A stretch of DNA of 64,000 bases, taken from contig NC_134276.1 of the NCBI RefSeq assembly GCF_949628215.1, positions 132,370,125 to 132,434,124 of the forward strand, given 5' to 3'. The DNA is from Phalacrocorax aristotelis (taxonomy: Eukaryota; Chordata; Aves; Suliformes; Phalacrocoracidae). Position numbers and translations under genes: made by a program. The notes below the pieces were generated by a model. It searched no databases. It saw only the letters and a list, made by a program, of their open reading frames with translations, and had not been told where the DNA came from. How positions within the stretch are numbered: the stretch's first letter is position 1; each line of letters opens with the position of its first letter. This document shows positions 41,501 to 64,000 of the stretch, piece by piece.

Positions 41501-44500
41501 CACAGTAAAAAAAGTGTTGGATATTTAAAACATACTCTGTCCACTTCTGAAGTAAATATGTCTTTGAGCAAAGCAATTGACAGTATCTGTGCAAGGAAGA
41601 GGAGATACAGATCTCTGACAGGAAAGACTATGATGCAAGGCCATATATTGGTCAGTCATATAAGACAACCATCTTAAATGATAATGTATCAAACTCATTT
41701 GTAACGGGTGCCATTCATAAAACGCAGGTTCATGACTTAAACTCAGGGTATGCTAATACCCCTGTGGGCACTGGCATTAGTCTCAGACAGTGGGAATTTC
41801 ATCAAAAATGAGATGCTTACCTTTGGGCAATTGTACTGCATACATGCTGCAAAAGCAAATAATTTGTTACTTAATCTTCTGACCTGAATGTAATTTCTTA
41901 CTACAGGACAGCTAACTTACCACCATATATTATCTTACTGTGGAATGTCATCTTCTTGAGGGAGTTATTCTCAATTAAATGTTCCTAGAAGGAACAGTAG
42001 TACTGGGTTGTACTTTACTGCATAAGATTTGAAAAGGCAGCCATCAAAAGCTGAAGATGTAGTCAAATGAAAATAGAAGAAAAACTTATAAAGACTAGCA
42101 AATTAAACTTAAGAGCCTAAAAAAAAAAGGCAGCTTTTTAGGAAGCTATGTGACAAGCAGAAAAGGTAGTATGAAAACCCTTTTTAAATGCATCTTGGGG
42201 ATAAGAAAGCTGCAATAAGGTGGTAAGATGGTGTGGGAGTGATTAGGGAAGCTAAGGCCATGGCAGAAAAGTAAAACTGATGTTTTGCCATCAGAGGAGT
42301 GTTGGGCTATTCCCAGAGAAGAGATTTTCCTCAGCAGCGATGAGACAAAGCCACCATTGCAGACCAAAATGTCAGGACTTGAGAACATGCCCATGATATG
42401 AAGGACAGCAAACCCTCAGTACCAGGTGCCAGACTCATCTCCAGCATGAAATGGATGAACAGGTAACCGTCCTGCACATAATTCACTACTCACATCAGCC
42501 ATCCCTGCTGCATGATGAAAAGGAACTGGATTTAGGAAAAACCAGACTGGCAAAACCTTTCAAAGAACCTGGACTGCCCAATGACAGGGAAGGCCACCCT
42601 CTCCAGGCTGAAATCTAGTAGCAAGGCTGGTGGTGACTATGGGAGCATGTGCAAGCGGCCAGTGTCTGATGACATCTGCCCCAGGGTCATTTCCATTCAA
42701 CACCTTCAGAACCATTTTGAGCATGGGGTGCCAAGGTTTGTTGATTATGCAAAATGATACAGGACATTCAACACTGAATCAGACTGTGGAAAGGTGCAGA
42801 AGGACATTGTGACCAAGCGGGTGGGTTATTAAAATGGTGGCTGAACTTCAAGGTTGCTAAATGAGAAGTAATAGATGTAGTGGGGGAGGGAAACATCTCT
42901 GTCATTGCAGATCTCAAAGCCCTTCTGTAACATTGCCCAGCTCTCCACCAAACAAGTGAGCAACCTTTGTTGGCCTTCCTCTGAGTCCTGGGATAGGAAA
43001 GAAAAAAAGAAAACCCCAAAAACCCAAAAGGTGGTTTATAATCTCTGTAATCTACAGCTTTTTAGTTACCGAATTGGGTACTGATTTAGGTGCTGAACTC
43101 CAAGCAGACACTGAAATCTCACTGAATGCACATAGCATCCAGCTGCCCCATCGCCTCAGACTCTTAGCATGCCTTTCTCAGCCTGACTAAACTGCCATCT
43201 AAATCATCATCATAATGAAGTGACTTTAGGCACCAAGCAAAAATGATCACTTGCCTTTTCTTTTTTCTTTTTTTTTTTTTTTAATTAAAGGAGCAAAATA
43301 ACTAAACTTTTCACTCGAAACATTTTCTCTAGCCTGGAATCATGGTTAGGAGTCTTTGTTCTGTCTACTCCAACTTGTGACGCAAAGCAGACAAAGCACA
43401 CCAGTGTCACGTGGAGGTAAAAGATGTTTAAATAAGCCATCAGCTTCAGCATCTCCTGAGAACTCCCATGAGATTGCTTGTAAACCCTACTCCTAAGTCT
43501 TTCCAGCCTTCTTGTTGTTGCAGGGATGGTTAGTCATTAGTATTTCTTGCTCTTAGATGTGTCTATGCATAGCTTAAATATTGGCTGTATATATATGGCC
43601 TACAGAACCTATGTTTTGATGCTATTTAAAAATATTTTTAATGCCTCTTGGCATTTTTGCCTGAGCTATTTACTCCTTTTTTAGAGTCTATGCCATTTCT
43701 ACATATCAAAAAATGGGATCAGTTTTTGTCTGTCAGTTCCTTGTCCCTCCACAAACCTGTGCAGATTTTTTTCCATTCTGTCTTGATTGCTACCCTCCTC
43801 CCCTCTCCACTGGTTTCTCATTGGTTTTCATAAGTGGCCTGTCAGACTAATCACTGACGTCATTTGTTCACCCATCCACCCAGTCTCTCTTAAATGTCTT
43901 CCCCAATGTATTTAAAAATTGACATCAAAACCCACAGATTTCAGCAGCCAACCCTTTTTCATCACAACTGCGAGTAGAGTGCTTTGCAAAACACTGTTTG
44001 CAGGAATGCAGAGACAGCACTGTGTGTTGGGTGGTTTTTTTTTTCCCCCTCTCCCTATCATCACTTACTCCAGCTCCCCAAGCAGCCTCAGGCCTTGTGC
44101 AGTGGCTTGGTCACCATTACAGCACCCTGTACACATCTCCACATTAGTGTGCTCTAGGTCATTTGTGCCTGGAAATGTAGAAGTGTTTATTCTGAGAAGA
44201 TCCTGTCAAGGATCTTCCTTAATTGCTAATACCCTGGAAAGTGCTTCATCATTCTCCTCTGACTGCACTCTGCTCTTCCCCAATACAGAACAGCTATGTC
44301 TGGTGAGTACTTCTGGGTTTTTTGCCTCATTTTGAATTTTTCTTTTTCCAATTTCAGCCAAGAAAAAAAGGTTTCTATTACTGTTAGGACTGATTTTTTT
44401 TCTTTAAATATAACTAGAACAACTTGTTAGTGCCCTTAGAAGTCCAGCTGTTGTTACATTTTCTTGAGGTGATGGGTAGCTGAAGACCTTTATTATGCAG

Positions 44501-47500
44501 CTGAATTGTTTTGTTGTCCGTCTATTCCTTTTCCCCCACCCACAGTTGCTGTAGTTAAAAGATTTATTTTTATTAATTAAGGCCGGGTTTTATTATTATT
44601 TTTATTAGTTATTCTTATTTCTAAATACTCTTGTCACACGGCCACTTATTTAAGGAATAAGTTTACTGAAAGCTGCCTTCTCACACACACTAAATCACAG
44701 CTTTTTGGATAACTGAAAAAACTCTCTTCTTTCCAAAAGTCTCCCACTTAATCATATTTTTAAAAATACTTCCCCTAAACAATTTCACTGCAAGAAAAGT
44801 CTGCATAACTCCATGCGGTTCTCTGTTATGACACTTTTGTCCTGGGTGATTTCTCAGTTGATCCCTTGTCTTTAGGCACCCATCAATCCCAGCCCAGTCT
44901 TCATCTATTGTAAGGACATCTAAAATCATTGCCTTATTTAGGCATGCCGTCATTTGTAAGTTGATGAGAAATTCTCCACGGCACAGGATATTCTTCGGTG
45001 TCCCCAGCCACTGTCTCCCATGACAACATAATTTTCCTTTTCACGCAAAGCAGAGGGGTACTTATGAAATAAATCACCATGTTTTGTTTGGGGATTCAAG
45101 AGTATATAAAAGACCTTCAATACCTTGATGAAATTTTGTGCCAGAGCATGTTATTTGGCTGTTAGCTCTAGAGTGAATGTGATTTTTAGCACAGCTTGCA
45201 ACCCCAGTTCACAGTTGCTCTTGCCTATTCTGCTGTTACCCAACGGTTTAAACTGATGAGCTAACAGTTCTACGATGTGGCCATGAACATTAAAAATATC
45301 AATTGGCCATGTTTCTTCCTACCCTGAGAATTTGTATTTTCTCTTGCATCTTGCCCAGCTGCAGTCTGCTGCCAAAGCAGAAAATGCTGCCTCTTCCCAT
45401 CTGTTGAGATATTGGTTCAGCTTCGTCATGATGCCTTTTGGTGGCTGCTTGAGCTCCTTTTCCATAGTGTTGCCTTAGTACCTTCCCAGCTCTTACAGCT
45501 GCTCTCCAAGCTACGAAATCTATACACCCCTCTGCCAGAGGACCTACAGCAACCTTGCCTTGCTCCCATTTAGAAAATGCACATCTAAACCACATCTCTC
45601 AGTCTCATACATCCACTGGAAGATTTTCAGTGGTGAGTGGGCTTCCTTAAACCGATCTGTAGCCCATCTAGTTCTCCATGCTATCTTACTATCCCTTCCA
45701 GCATTAATCACCATGTGTAAGGGCTTGACAGATGTTTTCAGGAGCCTGTCCATGCATCATCCAGCTGCATCTTCAAGGAGACAGCAGTTCACGCTGTTCT
45801 GTGTTAATTTTGACCTCTCCTCTCAAAAGGAGGTTTCGTATGTGTAACCCCAGAGTATTTGACATACTTGAGCTGACATGTGCAGGTTCTGGGACACTCA
45901 CGCCACTGGTAGCTGAGAAAAACAGCCATAAACATATAAAGAGTATGGCCTTCTCGAGAACAAACAAAGCTTTTGTAGCAGAGGTACAAGACTTAGGAAA
46001 GCCAATCTTCCAGCGCAAATCTAGAAACAAGAACAACTTTCTATGCAGCTTTGCTCTCTCCTACCTCTTGGCTAAGAAACAAACAGCATAACAAACAGGC
46101 TACCAGGGAGTCAAAGTTGCCCCAGCAAAGACTGTCAGCATCACATTTAGGTCCAAATAAGGAACCCTGAAATGGGGAAAAGCTGTGTCACACAAAGCTG
46201 AGTCATGTGCAACAGGTGACAAACCACCTTCAGCAGAAGGGTGCTGGGTGGAAACACAGGACCTCAACTGAACAGACAGACAAGTCAGACTCCTTCAATT
46301 CTGACATACGATCTAAAATAGATGGGTTCCAGAAATGAGTAAAGGGAAGAAGCAAGTGGCCTTGCTTAACACAGGGAAGATGATCTAGGCTACTTAGTGG
46401 TTAGGTTGACTGAACCCTCTCCAGAACCAGTATGAGCATCCCACTTCCATGTTATGAGATGCAAGGAGGGCGATGCCCCCCACCCTCTCTGTGGGAAAAT
46501 CTGGTACCCTCCACTAAGAAACTCAGTGGACCTGGTCCCAGAGCTACCTTGCCAGACAGGGTCTCTGAGGATGAGAACTCACTAGGGAAGGGGCTGGGGA
46601 GGCCACTTTGCATGCCATAGAACCAGAAACACTTTTAGCAGGGAACCAGGACTCACTTCTACAAGATGCCTGGCACCATCTGTTGAAGTCCCTTGCCCAG
46701 AGACTGATCTCAGCACAGGGAGCATGGAGCACAGTGGCCATGGCAGAAAATAGCATCTCACCCCAGCTCAAAGGCTGATCACGTCCCTCAGCACCTCTTG
46801 GAGGCAGGATGCTCGCAAGTGGATCTGCCTCAAGGGAGAGTTTTTGTGCCACTCCCACTGCTGATATAAAAGTTGTGCCTATCCTCACCTAGACACAACA
46901 GTCCAGATGTTGGGGAGGGAAAAGCCAGAGCAATCACTAGCATTTTCCAGACTGCCTGAGTATGCCTCTGCCAACATGGACTTCTATAGGGTGGGAAAGC
47001 TGACCCAGCCTGCCCAAATAGTCAATAGGAAGAACTCACTGACAATCCAGAGATACAATCCTAAAAAGATGGTCTTGGACAAAGGTTTGTGAAGGTCACC
47101 AGGCCACAGCCAGGGTCCCAAGATAGATGCTGACAGAGGGACTACACGGATGCATCCTGCCATGGAACCCTTTCAGTAAAACACATCATGCTTGGACTGT
47201 ACTTGGGCACTAAACATTCACATTAATGCATGGACACCAAGTGAGACAGGACTTTGTCCCCTGCATGCCAATGTCTGCTCTGGTACACCAAGGACCATAC
47301 TAGAATCAGCTGCAACATGCCCACAGGTAAGCATGGTCAGCTGGAAAGAGTAACGGACCTGCTCCACCAAAGCTAATTTCATCAATTCATCATCTTGGTC
47401 AATAATAGGAAAAGGCCTGCTCCATCCACGGCCAAGCTGCCCCAGCAACCAAGTTTTTCAGAAAGTTTAGGCCAAAGATTTTTGAATGGGCTGGGGTCTA

Positions 47501-49765
47501 ATGGTAAATGAGATACATTTACTCCCTGTGAGATGAATACAAACCAGCAAGCATTCGGAAAGATCAAGCAGCCAAGACTTGGGTCTTCAGCAGACAATTT
47601 CTTCTGATACTGTTTCCTGAGCAGGCGCTGCTGAGAGATGGCCTGAAAAAGGGATGAGGTTAGGGATGCAAGAAGCAACAGGGCTCTGAGCGCTTCCTAG
47701 ACAACACAGTTCCCAGCAGGGCTCGTGGTAGAGAAAAGCAGGCTAGATACTCCCCAAAGAACAGAGAGGAGCCGACAGAGAAGAGTTAAATAGATGGAAG
47801 GTTCACATCTCCTCATATCCAGCATCAAAGACATGGGGTCACCACTGAAGGACAGGTAGCTGTAGGGCAGATGGTCTGGCTAACAGGGGAGGCCTTAGGC
47901 TGTGCTTCACATGCTGAGAAACTGCTGAAGCAAAGTATCAGTGTTGCATGTCCTGCCAGTGAGATCTCAGGGGCTGTCACACTGGTGGGGGAATGGAGCC
48001 TATTGCTGGCAATACCAGAGGACAGCGTCTTGCACACATGGGTGGGCGAGATCTCAGTTTCACTGCAAATGAAGTTCTAACAAGCAGTGTGGGACTGGAA
48101 GTCCCATGTGTCCTGGTACATGGGCATCTGGGACCACCAGCTGTTCCTCTGGGCAATGACTGCTCAAGGCAGAGATATTGGTCCTTCTGTGCATCATGCT
48201 TGAAATCTCTTGGGGTACGTGCTCTACAGTCCTGTGGGTTTCTTAAGCAGTACTGAGAGGCCAAGGTACACATGTCATGGACTATGCATGGGGGAAGCCA
48301 GACTTAGACAGCTGCTTACAGATAAATTTGCAGCAGGGAAAGAGCAGAGAAGACTGCAAAGGCACGTACAGGAAAGGGGATTTGCATGAACCAGAGGAGC
48401 CTTGAGAGCCTCCAGGCAGGATAGAAAGTGATCCCTGATCTACTCCATGAAGCATCATCACTCAAAAGAAAAAGCTAAGATTAAAGTATTTCCTTGGCTT
48501 ATGTCTTTTAGGAAGAAAAAGGGAAGGAAAGAAACTGAAACAGTCCGGCAAGGCAGTGTAGAGGTGAGGCCCATGGCGAAGGCCCTGGTCTCAGGGCCAG
48601 TGCTGAGGCACACACCTCCCATGTGCCTGCATAGCCACAGGCAGCCAAGGCAGCAGGGGGGTAGGGGGGGAGCGGACACACCTCTGCTGCTATCCAGCAC
48701 CCTGTTGCTCCCGTGAAATGCTCCCCCAGCTTCCCGGTGAGACTGCACTTGCAAGTCTGAGCCCAGCCACAGCAGACCATCAGCTGAGGAACTGCCATTT
48801 CCCAGCACCAGCAGCAGTGCTGCTGCAGCAGTTTCCTTGGCTGCTAACTTCTCCTGCCATCTGCAGGGCTCTAACCAGCCAGCTTAGCCCACACTGAAAC
48901 GCCAACACATGCCTTAACACGTCTTGCAGGCAGAGGCAGAGGACCTTACCCTGCCCAAACGCTGACCCTCTGCACTGCAGCACGCAGATGTACTGGTGCT
49001 CACAGCTCAAGCGCACAGCAGCATTAGCTACCCAAGCCAAACCTATGGAGATAAGCTGTTGCATTGCTCAGCCCCCATTTTATCTACCTTACCTAATCTT
49101 AGAGGTGATCCAAAAACCCTACTGCCACCTATTTTCTCTTCCCTTCAGGACCTTTTGTGAGAAGTATTTTTCTCTGGAGCTTCACCTGTCTTGGCTGTGC
49201 ATCCTGGGTCCACTGCTCAGCAGACAGCCCTGCAAAACAGTCTCTCAGCAGGCTGCTCATCCCCTCCTGCCACCCTGCCAGGCCCCATCCTCCTGCCACC
49301 AGAGAAGCACGTGCAACAGCCAGCCAGGCAAATGCTACAAGAGATGGTGGGACAGGGGAACCCCACTGCAGCTACGCTGAGGGTGGATGTGGGCTGAGGG
49401 CAGGCAAGAAGGTGCTCTGGGATGCCATGGCGTGGCAGAGAAGATCAGGCACTGGGAGAGGAAGGTCCACAACTCACGAGCCATGTTCAGCTTAGTTTCC
49501 AATCCCTCAGCCCCAGCATTGATGATGCTCCAGGTTAAGAACAAGGCAGCCCCTGCAGCACCGGTGCTACACACAGCCTGTCAAGTGCCAGTGGCTCCCA
49601 GAACCGGGATCTTGCCACTGTCCCATCTGCCAGTCCCATCTGGCATGCCCAAGGGATGGGAGTGTCCCATGGGAGGCCGCCACTGATGTGGGCTTGGGGG
49701 TCCAGTGGAGGACACCCCCTACCTCAAGCCACACAGCAACACAGACAGACCCCACACCCAGCGAA
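38530..49765. other. Gene-poor 11-kb interval between GAPDH and IFFO1
   Basis: The two flanking genes end towards each other across this interval. I found no gene with recognisable domains. The longest frame is minus 40506-41150 (214 codons), without motifs. The 39-46 kb part is AT-rich with T tracts (41.18 kb, 43.26 kb), while 46-49.7 kb has higher GC. No clean LTR, CR1 3' end, tRNA or snoRNA was recognised. Confidence 0.65.
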
Positions 49766-49769
49766 GTGT

Positions 49770-50435
49770 AGAAAAGGAAACTGTCCTGTTTAATGACCCC
49801 TCACCCCAGTAACACAGACGTGAGCACACTGCCGACGTGTGGCAAAGCAAAGTGCATGGTGAGCGGGACTTGGCCCCGACCCGGGAAGAGGTGGGGGGTA
49901 CTCAGGGTGCCCAGCGCAGCACAGGGACCGGCCGGGCACCTGGCCAGCAGCAAGGACAGAGAGAGCCCCAGGCTCAGTCCAGTTGGCACCAGTGTCAGGT
50001 CCAGTTTGCAGGGAGGTACAGCTCTCATTCGGCTCCATGTGACGCAGGGATGGCAGGGGGCAGGTCAAGTGCACCAGGACGGAGGCCAGAGGAGATGGGT
50101 CTGGGGGGGCTTGGGGGGAGGTCCTGGAGAATGCCACCATGGCAGGTTTGGAGCCTCCCTGCCAAAACTGTGGTTTAACCAAAGCCAGGGAAGGGAATAG
50201 AGATGGGGCTGGAGGCTGAGCAGCCTGGGCGAGGGCCCTCAGGTCTACCTAGCTATTCCCATTTGCAAGACATCCAGTCGCGGGGGTGTGCGGGATCTGC
50301 CAAGCACCCCAAACAGTACTGAGCCTGGATGACAGACATTTACCAGCGGCACTACGTCCCTGACAGTCTCTCCCAGGTGCGGCTCAGGCACCCCCATGCC
50401 AGGAAAGGGGTCCAAGGGAGCAGGCCCTCCCCTCA
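49770..50435 (-). promoter_or_regulatory. IFFO1: IFFO1 3' UTR and polyadenylation signal
   Basis: On the minus strand the stop codon at 50438-50436 is followed by about 650 bases to an ATTAAA (plus-strand tttaat at 49789-49794). No earlier AATAAA or ATTAAA was noticed in this stretch. The cleavage site would be near 49770. Confidence 0.65.
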
Positions 50436-61130
<10,695 letters not shown>

Positions 61131-61134
61131 GTCC

Positions 61135-64000
61135 CTCCGGACACCCATTCCTGTCGCCAGCCCAGCACCAACCCTCTGTGCCTCTGCTTTATCTTTTTTT
61201 TAATAATTACTATTTGCATAGCCTTAAATGCTTTCCCCAGTGCTGCCCCCCTTAAAAATGGCATCGCTTCCCCTCTGCACCCCTGATCGCTCCCCCGTTA
61301 TCCTCACTTGAGGCCCCCTCCCAAGGCAGCTGTGCCCCTGCTCCATCAGCAGCCCGCCTACGAAGAGCTGCCACCAGACAATGGCGAGCCAGAGGGCAGA
61401 GGGGGTTGTGTGGCCTCTCAAATACCATGCTTGGCTTGCCACTGGCTTTCTCCTTCCTTATTCACAAAGTGGTCTCGGGTCTGGTTTCCTACCCCCTTAT
61501 TTTAGTTCTCTTTAGGTCTTTTCCTACAGTCTCTCCCCCCCAACCTTGACCTCAACCCCAGGGTAATGCTGCCAAAAGCACTGGCACGGTCCCTTACCCC
61601 AGTTATCTGGTGGGAGGAGACTGCGCACAAATCAATCGATACAGAAACGTTTATGGATGTGGGCACCTGTGTTACCTCATGCCTCGTTCCCCCAGGACCT
61701 CCACTGCGCAGCTGAGCATGGCACTTGCGCAAACTGGCCTCTGAGATCTCGGCTGAGCCATCAGCAAGGGTTGAGCGAGCAATGGGGTTGAATTAAAGGA
61801 GAGGCCCAGCACTGCACTACATTGAACTCTGTGGCAGAAGGCCGGCAGGCTCCAGTTGGGTGATGTGCTGCATACCTTCCCTTGGGATCTGGGGTATGGC
61901 TCAGTCCACACTTCCAGATACTTTGCAGAGCCGCTGAGGATGGCCAGCTTCACTAGTCTTGACTGGGAGTGTGCCTATTGCATCTCCCCTGCTGCTGCTC
62001 CTCCATCCTTCTGTTACTCTTCTGTCTTCCTGGCCTGGAACGACTCAATCCAATTTGTTCCCCTCTGCTGACTTGCTGCGTCCAGCATCAGTTTTGTCCT
62101 GTGACCTGCCTGTCTCCCCTGTCCAGCCCCTGACTCTGGGCTCCCCACAGCAGCCCCCATTTGAATTTATAATACCACCTCTGCCATCAGCAACCTGGCT
62201 GCATCCTCCCTGGCACACCCATGACTACTAGAAGTCATAGCTGGAATTCAGTCCCCTCCGTACGGGATTAGTGAGCTTTCCTTCTCCTTCTGTCACTTCC
62301 TTTTTAATATTTTCCCTCTTCTGAAGTGGCTGTACCTTTGCTCTGCCTCTGACCAGAGAGGCTGAGCCACAGCAAGCAGTGCTGTTGTCAAGGGTGAGGA
62401 AGACAGGAAGGCTTTCCTCAAGTGCATGGTAGATCCCTGTCTTCCAAAAACCCTTACTGCAACAGCAGGAGCAGCTGGCAGGGAGCTGCGTGCCCAGCAG
62501 CAATACTACCAAATAAACAGCCAGGGAAAAAGGAAGGACAGACAGACAAGGGGTTCTGATCAAGAAGTTTGTTTAGAAGCAGCAGTGGCAGCTTCTGCTT
62601 GGAGACCTCCCAGCATGTGCCCTGGAAACCGTCGCTGACTCAGAGATCTCAGCTGAGCCTGCTGCCACGTCCCTTCACTGGTCTCCCGCTGCTGCAGCCT
62701 GCCTGCACGCACAGCAACCCGTGTTTTCTGCCAGCTTCCTCCCCCCTCACATATCCCTGATTTTACCTCCTGCCCCATACCTGCCAGCCTGTTTGCAATC
62801 CCCTCCTGTCGCACCCAGGTGAGCAGGGTCAGGCAGCAGGGTGACCCGCTGCTGTATGCAGCCAATGGGGAACGTAGGTAAGAACAACACCACAAGACGT
62901 GGAGCAAGCACTTTCCTAAGCTCCACTTGGCCCACTTCTGTCCTGCTGGGGAAACCTGGCAAGCTGAGCTGATTAATGAAATGCCAGTGGAAGAAGGCAT
63001 TACCACCCATCAGGAAATCTTTTTCACCAGGAGGCCAGCACAGCACTGGATCAGATGATGGGATCTCCATCCTTGGTGGTTCTCAGGGCTCAACTACATG
63101 AAGCCACAGCGATGTCACCTAGTGCTGGGACAGTCGTGCTTACAGTGGGGGGCTGGGGTACACACCTCCAGTGCCTCTTCCCACCAACACCCCTGCTGTC
63201 TCCTGGAAGGGACAGGGCAGTGCAGAGCCTCTTTTTTTTCCTAGCTTCCCTTGATCAGGATCTTTGGATGAAGGATTCCTCCTGACACAGAAGATGGCTG
63301 GGACAAAGGGCCAACCTCTTCTAGTTACTCCTGAGGAAGCCCAGAGCCTGGAGCTAATCCTGCTACCCAAGGGACCACAATGCTCCTTCCTTGACCTCGA
63401 CCTCACCCTGGCACAACAGCTCCTCCTCCTCATCTTCCCTCCTTGGTTCGCCAAAAACCCTGGCACTTCTCCAGACCCTCCAACAGCTCCTGCCCTAGTT
63501 TATTAGCTCAGATTCAGCAGTGGCACTGCTGGACCCCACCTGCTGACATGCAGAGCTGCTAACTGCAGCTCTTAAAATTGTACCTGTAGCCAGTGTAAAA
63601 ATAGACACTTCTTCATAAACATGCTCATCTTTATCTTACTTCCACAGATTTCAAGGCCGAGAAAGAAGAGTGCATTTTCTGACCCTGTGCAAAACACACG
63701 CTGTAGATTTCTGTAGCCCAAGTCAGGTACTCATGTGGGACGGTATCTCTAGTTGCTGACAGCACAGTAAAAAGATATTGAGCCTCTACCATTATCCTTC
63801 ATAGGCAAATCAAGGTAGGTTCCCCAGGTGGCCAACCACCTATTAAAATCACATGCTTCACCTTGCTTCTCATTTGAATTTGCCTAGCTTTAACATCCAT
63901 TGCCAGTTTGAGATGCTCCCCCTCTCCCAGATCACAGAACCTCTTACTAGCTAATGCATCCTCCTTGCAAAGGTGCTTCATAGGTGAAACCCGTTCAAAT
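61135..64000. other. DNA upstream of IFFO1, unassigned
   Basis: About 2.9 kb with no supportable gene. In human the NOP2 gene lies close upstream of IFFO1 on the same strand, but I see no NOP2-like coding sequence here. Short frames (for example plus 63264-63506, 80 codons) carry no convincing motif. A perfect octamer site, ATTTGCAT, is at 61212-61219. Confidence 0.65.

Noticed and set aside
45299-45753. Two adjacent minus-strand frames (98 and 69 codons) considered as a pseudogene
   Set aside because: No similarity recognised to any known protein, and no poly(A) tail or flanking repeats.
63264-63506. 80-codon frame with a FLDLDLTLAQQLLLLI run, superficially like a CRH-family helix
   Set aside because: The run is followed at once by prolines, and no signal peptide, amidation site or CRH-type C-terminus is present in any frame.

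Overview
The window is a vertebrate, almost certainly avian, autosomal segment with three single-copy genes in the order known from the GAPDH neighbourhood of human chromosome 12p13 and chicken chromosome 1: NCAPD2 (+), GAPDH (+) and IFFO1 (-). The bird assignment rests on protein divergence from mammals, a CR1 retrotransposon 3' end, an LTR of a type I know as widespread in neoavian genomes, compact introns, and a C-type natriuretic peptide gene between NCAPD2 and GAPDH.

Layout. 1-23.9 kb: NCAPD2, 31 coding exons, entering the window inside a 5' coding exon, so roughly the first 37 codons are missing. Intron 23 carries a complete solo LTR, and one intron uses a GC-AG splice pair. 23.9-30.2 kb: intergenic, with a decayed retroviral pol (RNase H/integrase) fragment. 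30.2-32.7 kb: a small TATA-driven gene for a secreted prohormone ending in a perfect 17-residue natriuretic peptide ring at the extreme C-terminus. It is called a CNP-1-like gene. 32.7-34.5 kb: GC-rich DNA rising into the GAPDH CpG-island promoter. 34.5-38.5 kb: a complete GAPDH gene with a noncoding first exon and an intact 333-residue protein. 38.5-49.8 kb: about 11 kb without a recognisable gene. 49.8-60.7 kb: complete IFFO1 on the minus strand, 9 coding exons, 538 residues, with a (GAAA)n tract in intron 4 and a CR1 copy in the 5-kb intron 1. 60.7-64 kb: IFFO1 CpG-island promoter and unassigned upstream DNA. NOP2, the next gene in human, is not recognisable.

The genes do not form one pathway. 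NCAPD2 is a condensin I subunit, GAPDH a glycolytic enzyme, IFFO1 a nuclear intermediate-filament-like protein and the CNP-like gene a hormone precursor. They share a conserved syntenic block. Exon boundaries were set by hand from splice consensus, codon phase and similarity to the known proteins. Every junction keeps frame, and the totals are 1376, 333, 124 and 538 residues.
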